Shown one piece after another: positions 30,381 to 33,174 of a DNA stretch of 33,174 nt. This DNA comes from an uncultured Asticcacaulis sp. (GTDB lineage: Bacteria > Pseudomonadota > Alphaproteobacteria > Caulobacterales > Caulobacteraceae). Both the position numbers and the translations under genes were made by a program. The notes beneath the pieces were generated by a model that was not told the origin of the DNA, ran no database searches, and saw only the letters and a program-made list of their open reading frames with translations. Numbering within the stretch: position 1 is the stretch's first letter; each line of letters begins with the position of its first letter. Location of the stretch: assembly GCA_946480125.1 (NCBI GenBank), contig CAMLIY010000008.1:1-33174 (forward strand), in the 5' to 3' direction.

Positions 30381-30411
30381 AAAAAGATGCGGAAAAATTC
30401 CGCATCTTTTT
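30381..30411. terminator. Terminator between the two exported-protein genes
   Basis: A perfect 14-bp stem, AAAAAGATGCGGAA (30381-30394) with TTCCGCATCTTTTT (30398-30411), and a 3-nt loop. It ends transcription from the minus-strand gene at 30446-30829, so the paralogues are separate units. Confidence 0.88.
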
Positions 30412-30445
30412 CAGTGATTATCAAACAGAAGCCTGGGCTTCGGGA

Positions 30446-30829
30446 TTAGTTGGAGGCCAGCTTGATGCCGGCCTTGCTTGAGGCGGCGGCCAGGTTCGGG
30501 CTCAGGCCGCTGAATTTCATGTCGGCGACCTTGCCGCCGGCGATCTTGGCAGTGCCGGTAACCCAGTAAAGGCCGTCAGAACCAATGACGTTGAACTTGA
30601 ATTCCGAAGTGACGCTTGCACCAGCGGTATCGCAGGTTTCCAGATTGATCATCTGCTTGGTCTGCGTCGGCACGACCGGGGCGATCTTGGCGCTGGCAGC
30701 GGCGGCGATGGCCTTGCCGACCATGGTTTCCTGGCCTTCATCGCAATCCGCGAAGGCTTGGGTGGTGACGAGAGCGAAGGAGAGGGCGAGAGCGCCGGCC
30801 AGGAGAGTCTTGGAGGTCGAGGTTTGCAT
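30446..30829 (-). CDS. Small exported protein (paralogue B)
   Basis: A 127-aa protein with a signal peptide (LAGALALSFALVTTQAFA, cleavage near residue 27). The mature chain matches paralogue A along its whole length: DCDEGQE, TKQMINLETCD, SDGLYWVTG, LSPNLAAASSKAGIKLASN. Both cysteines are conserved. The two genes are a tandem duplication in the same direction, each with its own terminator, so they may be regulated separately. I cannot name the family. Confidence 0.75.
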   Translation of the reverse strand: MQTSTSKTLLAGALALSFALVTTQAFADCDEGQETMVGKAIAAAASAKIAPVVPTQTKQMINLETCDTAGASVTSEFKFNVIGSDGLYWVTGTAKIAGGKVADMKFSGLSPNLAAASSKAGIKLASN

Positions 30830-30973
30830 TTTGCAACTTTCACGCAGGTTTTTACAACGGGGTTCTGAAGGGCCGTGGAGGAGGTCTGTGGCCCATGCTG
30901 CTTAAATACGACCGAAGGTTTAATATCGGGTGAATCATACCGCAGTGCAATATGGTTAAGTTTCCATAAAAAA

Positions 30974-30999
30974 ACGGAGACGCCTCTCAGCATCTCCGT
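30974..30999 (-). terminator. Terminator after the chemoreceptor gene
   Basis: Arms ACGGAGACGC (30974-30983) and GCATCTCCGT (30990-30999) pair with one mismatch. On the minus strand a run of T follows, so it ends transcription of the gene at 31045-32769. Confidence 0.8.
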
Positions 31000-31044
31000 C
31001 TAATTTTACGTCAGGCCTGCGGGGCATGCAGGTCTTTCAGTGAT

Positions 31045-32769
31045 TTAGGCAGCCGTCAGTTCCGACAGGAAGCGACGGATGTTTTCGCTCATCGCTTCGG
31101 TGCGCTGCGTCAGCTGGTTGGCGGCGCCGAGCATTTCGGTTGACGCCTTCTCGGTATCGGCGGCGGAAGCGGAGAGCTGCGAAACCGAGGACGAGGCCAT
31201 CGAGGTGCCGTCTGACGCTTCATTCACGTTGCGGGCGATCTCGTTGGTGGCGTCGCCCTGCTGATGAACGCTGTCAGCGATGGACGAGGCGATCTCGTTC
31301 ATGTGCTTGATCGTTTCGCCAATGCCCTTGATGGCGTTCACACCGTTGGAAGCGGCCGACTGAATATCCTTGATGCGTTCGCGGATTTCGTCGGTGGCCT
31401 TGGCGGTTTGCTGGGCGAGCGACTTCACTTCGGAGGCGACGACCGCGAAGCCCTTGCCGGCTTCACCCGCACGGGCGGATTCGATCGTGGCGTTCAGGGC
31501 CAGCAGGTTGGTCTGCTGGGCGATGGCGTTGATGAGGTCGACCACTTCGCCGATCTGGTCGGCGGCACGGCTGAGTTCGGCCATGGAATCGTTGGTGCGG
31601 TCGGCTTCCGAAACGGCTTCGGCGGCGATTTCAACCGAGCGGACGGCCTGGTCGCCGATGACGCCGATTGAGGCCGACAGTTCGGTGGTGGCCGAGGCGA
31701 CGTTCTGGACGTTATCGGCCGAGTTGCGGATCGATGAGACGGCCGATTGCGAGCGGCGCTCGTTTTCCTGGGCGATGGTCAGCAGGGTGCGGCCGTTGGC
31801 GTCGAGGTCGGAAGCGGCATTGCTGAGTGCATCGAGCATGTCCTGGGCTTCGTGGCGGAAGCGTTCGGCCAGTTCGGCCATCTGGCGGGCGCGTTCCTCG
31901 CGGGTCTTGGAGGTGGCGGCCTCGATGGCCATCAGGCGTTCCTTCTCCTCGGCGTTCGACTTGAAGACGTTCAGGCTGTCGACGACCGACTTCAACTCAT
32001 CGCGGCGGGCGAGGGCGGAGATATCGACATTCAGGTTGCCGTTGGCCAGTTCTTCGGTGGTCTTGGCAATGCGGTTGATGCCAGTAACGGTGACGCGCGA
32101 GAAGACAAAGGCGATCGCGCCGGAGACGCAGGCCATAATGACGGCGAAGATGGTCAGGAAGCTGATGCCGGCGGTCTGGGCGGCCTTGGCGTCCGTGGCG
32201 GCCTTGGTGGCGGCGGCGACATTGGCCTTGATCAACTGGTCGCTGATATCGGACATCTTGGCGTAGCCGTCATCGAACTGGGCCATCATCGGGCCGACCG
32301 AGGTGAAATCGACATCCATGACCGAGCCGGCGAATTCGACGGCTTCCTTGTAGGTCTTCACTTCCTTGGCCAGGTCGGCGAGCAGCTTCTTCTGCGCCGG
32401 ATCGGTAGCCTTGCCGCCATCGGTCTTGACGCGGGTTTCGATCTTGCCGAGATCCTCGGTGACCTTGGTGACGGTGGCCGAGGCATTGGCCGACGGGTCG
32501 GTGGCCTTCTTGGTCAGGGCGTTATAAAGCTGGCCATTGGCTTCCTTGATCGAGGACTTGATGTCGCCCAGTTCGACAACCTGCGGCAGGGCTTTGGTGT
32601 TGATGTCGTCGATGGTCTTGCCCTGGCCGTTCATGACATAGATGGCGCCAAAGGCCAGCACGGCCATCAGTGCGGTGGCGACCGCGGCCGGCGCCATGAA
32701 TTTTACGGTAAACGACAGGTTCGAGAGCTTGAATTCGCCGGTCGGATTAGCGGTACTGGGTTTCGTCAT
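31045..32769 (-). CDS. Methyl-accepting chemotaxis protein
   Basis: The 574-aa receptor has a first membrane helix (about residues 25-47, [20 protein letters not shown]) and a periplasmic helical sensor domain of about 150 residues, probably four-helix-bundle type. A second membrane helix (about 202-224) is followed by a HAMP domain ([23 protein letters not shown], about 228-280) and a long cytoplasmic coiled coil. The highly conserved hairpin tip is [20 protein letters not shown] followed by [20 protein letters not shown]. It signals through CheA and CheW to the flagellar motor. The C-terminus has no CheR-docking pentapeptide. The ligand cannot be told. No che genes are adjacent. Confidence 0.92.
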   Translation of the reverse strand: MTKPSTANPTGEFKLSNLSFTVKFMAPAAVATALMAVLAFGAIYVMNGQGKTIDDINTKALPQVVELGDIKSSIKEANGQLYNALTKKATDPSANASATVTKVTEDLGKIETRVKTDGGKATDPAQKKLLADLAKEVKTYKEAVEFAGSVMDVDFTSVGPMMAQFDDGYAKMSDISDQLIKANVAAATKAATDAKAAQTAGISFLTIFAVIMACVSGAIAFVFSRVTVTGINRIAKTTEELANGNLNVDISALARRDELKSVVDSLNVFKSNAEEKERLMAIEAATSKTREERARQMAELAERFRHEAQDMLDALSNAASDLDANGRTLLTIAQENERRSQSAVSSIRNSADNVQNVASATTELSASIGVIGDQAVRSVEIAAEAVSEADRTNDSMAELSRAADQIGEVVDLINAIAQQTNLLALNATIESARAGEAGKGFAVVASEVKSLAQQTAKATDEIRERIKDIQSAASNGVNAIKGIGETIKHMNEIASSIADSVHQQGDATNEIARNVNEASDGTSMASSSVSQLSASAADTEKASTEMLGAANQLTQRTEAMSENIRRFLSELTAA

Positions 32770-32957
32770 TTTTGGCCCCTGACAAACTTTAAATAGGATT
32801 AAGGCGTTGAATTTCTTTCAGACTGTCTCATCCATTCGTCGCGTACAGGCGCGCAAACGCCGGCCGCGACTCATGGTTAAGATGAGCCTTTGGGCCAACC
32901 TGTCAGATTAAGGTTGTTGAAATCCTAACGGCCTGTCCGGGAACACAGAAAAGACAA

Positions 32958-32992
32958 AAAAGCGCGCCAACCGTTCTGATTGGCGCGCTTTT
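32958..32992 (-). terminator. Terminator of the gene at the right edge
   Basis: AAAAGCGCGCCAA (32958-32970) pairs perfectly with TTGGCGCGCTTTT (32980-32992) across a 9-nt loop. It lies 20 bp beyond the stop codon of the minus-strand gene entering from the right. Confidence 0.85.
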
Positions 32993-33012
32993 CGGATACA
33001 CTGGGGTGTTTT

Positions 33013-33174
33013 TTACTGGCCGGTTTCCCTGGCAGGGCTCTTGGCGGAAGCTACCGGCGCGGGCGCCTTGGTCGTGGCGATCTCGGCGATGATCTCCTGG
33101 GCCGACTTGCCGTGGATCTGCGCCGAAACCTGTACCGGCTTCTGGGCGGCATCGGCCTGGGCCTTGGCGGACGT
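33013..33174 (-). CDS. 3' end of a hypothetical gene (5' end beyond window)
   Basis: The frame is open from the right edge to a TAA at 33013-33015, giving the last 53 residues. The chain reads TSAKAQADAAQKPVQVSAQI, then HGKSAQEIIAEIATTKAPAP and a short tail ending ARETGQ. It is rich in Ala, Lys and Pro, like the flexible C-terminus of an exported protein. A terminator follows the stop, supporting a true gene end. Nothing more can be said of its identity. Confidence 0.6.
   Translation of the reverse strand, partial: TSAKAQADAAQKPVQVSAQIHGKSAQEIIAEIATTKAPAPVASAKSPARETGQ

Noticed and set aside
31370..32796. Two long plus-strand open frames (about 300 and 350 codons) antisense to the chemoreceptor gene
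   Set aside because: They are Gly/Asp- or Ser/Arg-rich mirror frames of GC-rich coding DNA; the minus strand encodes an unmistakable chemoreceptor with all its domains.
1..33174. CRISPR arrays, rRNA genes, complete insertion sequences
   Set aside because: I looked for regularly spaced direct repeats, rRNA-like blocks and intact transposase genes and saw none.

Overview
The window looks like part of an alphaproteobacterial chromosome, most likely Caulobacterales (an inference from gene content and codon style, not proven). The right end reads as ordinary host chromosome: dusA, a retropepsin-like protease, two paralogous small exported proteins and a GC-rich chemoreceptor gene. Most of the rest reads as accessory DNA. 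A tyrosine integrase (26363-27499, minus) lies head to head with the 5' end of dusA (27619-28671), a known attachment site for genomic islands. The left 27.5 kb therefore plausibly belongs to one island or stacked insertions, with its far end outside the window.

Left to right. Positions 1-3.3 kb: a polytopic membrane protein running off the left edge just as an OmpA/MotB-like domain begins, a hypothetical gene, a phospholipase-D-like N-terminal region cut off before its HKD domains, and a frameshifted C-terminal remnant of the DNA-end-binding gene ku. Positions 3.5-11.7 kb: the most interesting locus, visibly more AT-rich than its surroundings. A leftward, tightly overlapping operon starts with a 141-residue double-glycine-leader peptide. 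It is followed by a ClpP/crotonase-fold lipoprotein, a GT1-type glycosyltransferase, a beta-lactamase-fold protein that has lost all its catalytic residues, and a GT4-type glycosyltransferase. Divergent from it are a C39-peptidase ABC exporter and its HlyD adaptor. I read this as a secretion and tailoring locus for a possibly glycosylated peptide (bacteriocin-like or surface-acting). The combination is not one I can match to a named system.

Positions 12-13.3 kb: a decayed serine-hydrolase remnant and a gap with a perfect 12-bp inverted repeat. Positions 13.3-19.8 kb: an alternative cytochrome c oxidase locus of coxMNOP type (subunit II fused to cytochrome c, subunit I, subunit III, a small membrane protein, a triheme cytochrome c). 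It faces the convergent assembly genes for a CtaG-like and a Sco-like copper protein. Subunits I and II keep every haem and copper ligand, but the key D- and K-channel residues and all three side-chain ligands of the Mg site are replaced.

Positions 20-26.3 kb: a broken SPW/VKOR-like membrane gene, an EF-hand protein, a UvrA2-like ABC ATPase, a GH130 glycoside phosphorylase and a DUF4160/DUF2442 pair. Positions 26.3-29.2 kb: integrase, dusA and protease. Positions 29.4-29.8 kb: a compact unit with promoter, structured leader, 44-codon ORF and strong terminator. Positions 29.8-33.2 kb: two exported paralogues, a methyl-accepting chemotaxis protein and the 3' end of one more gene, with clear hairpin terminators between them.
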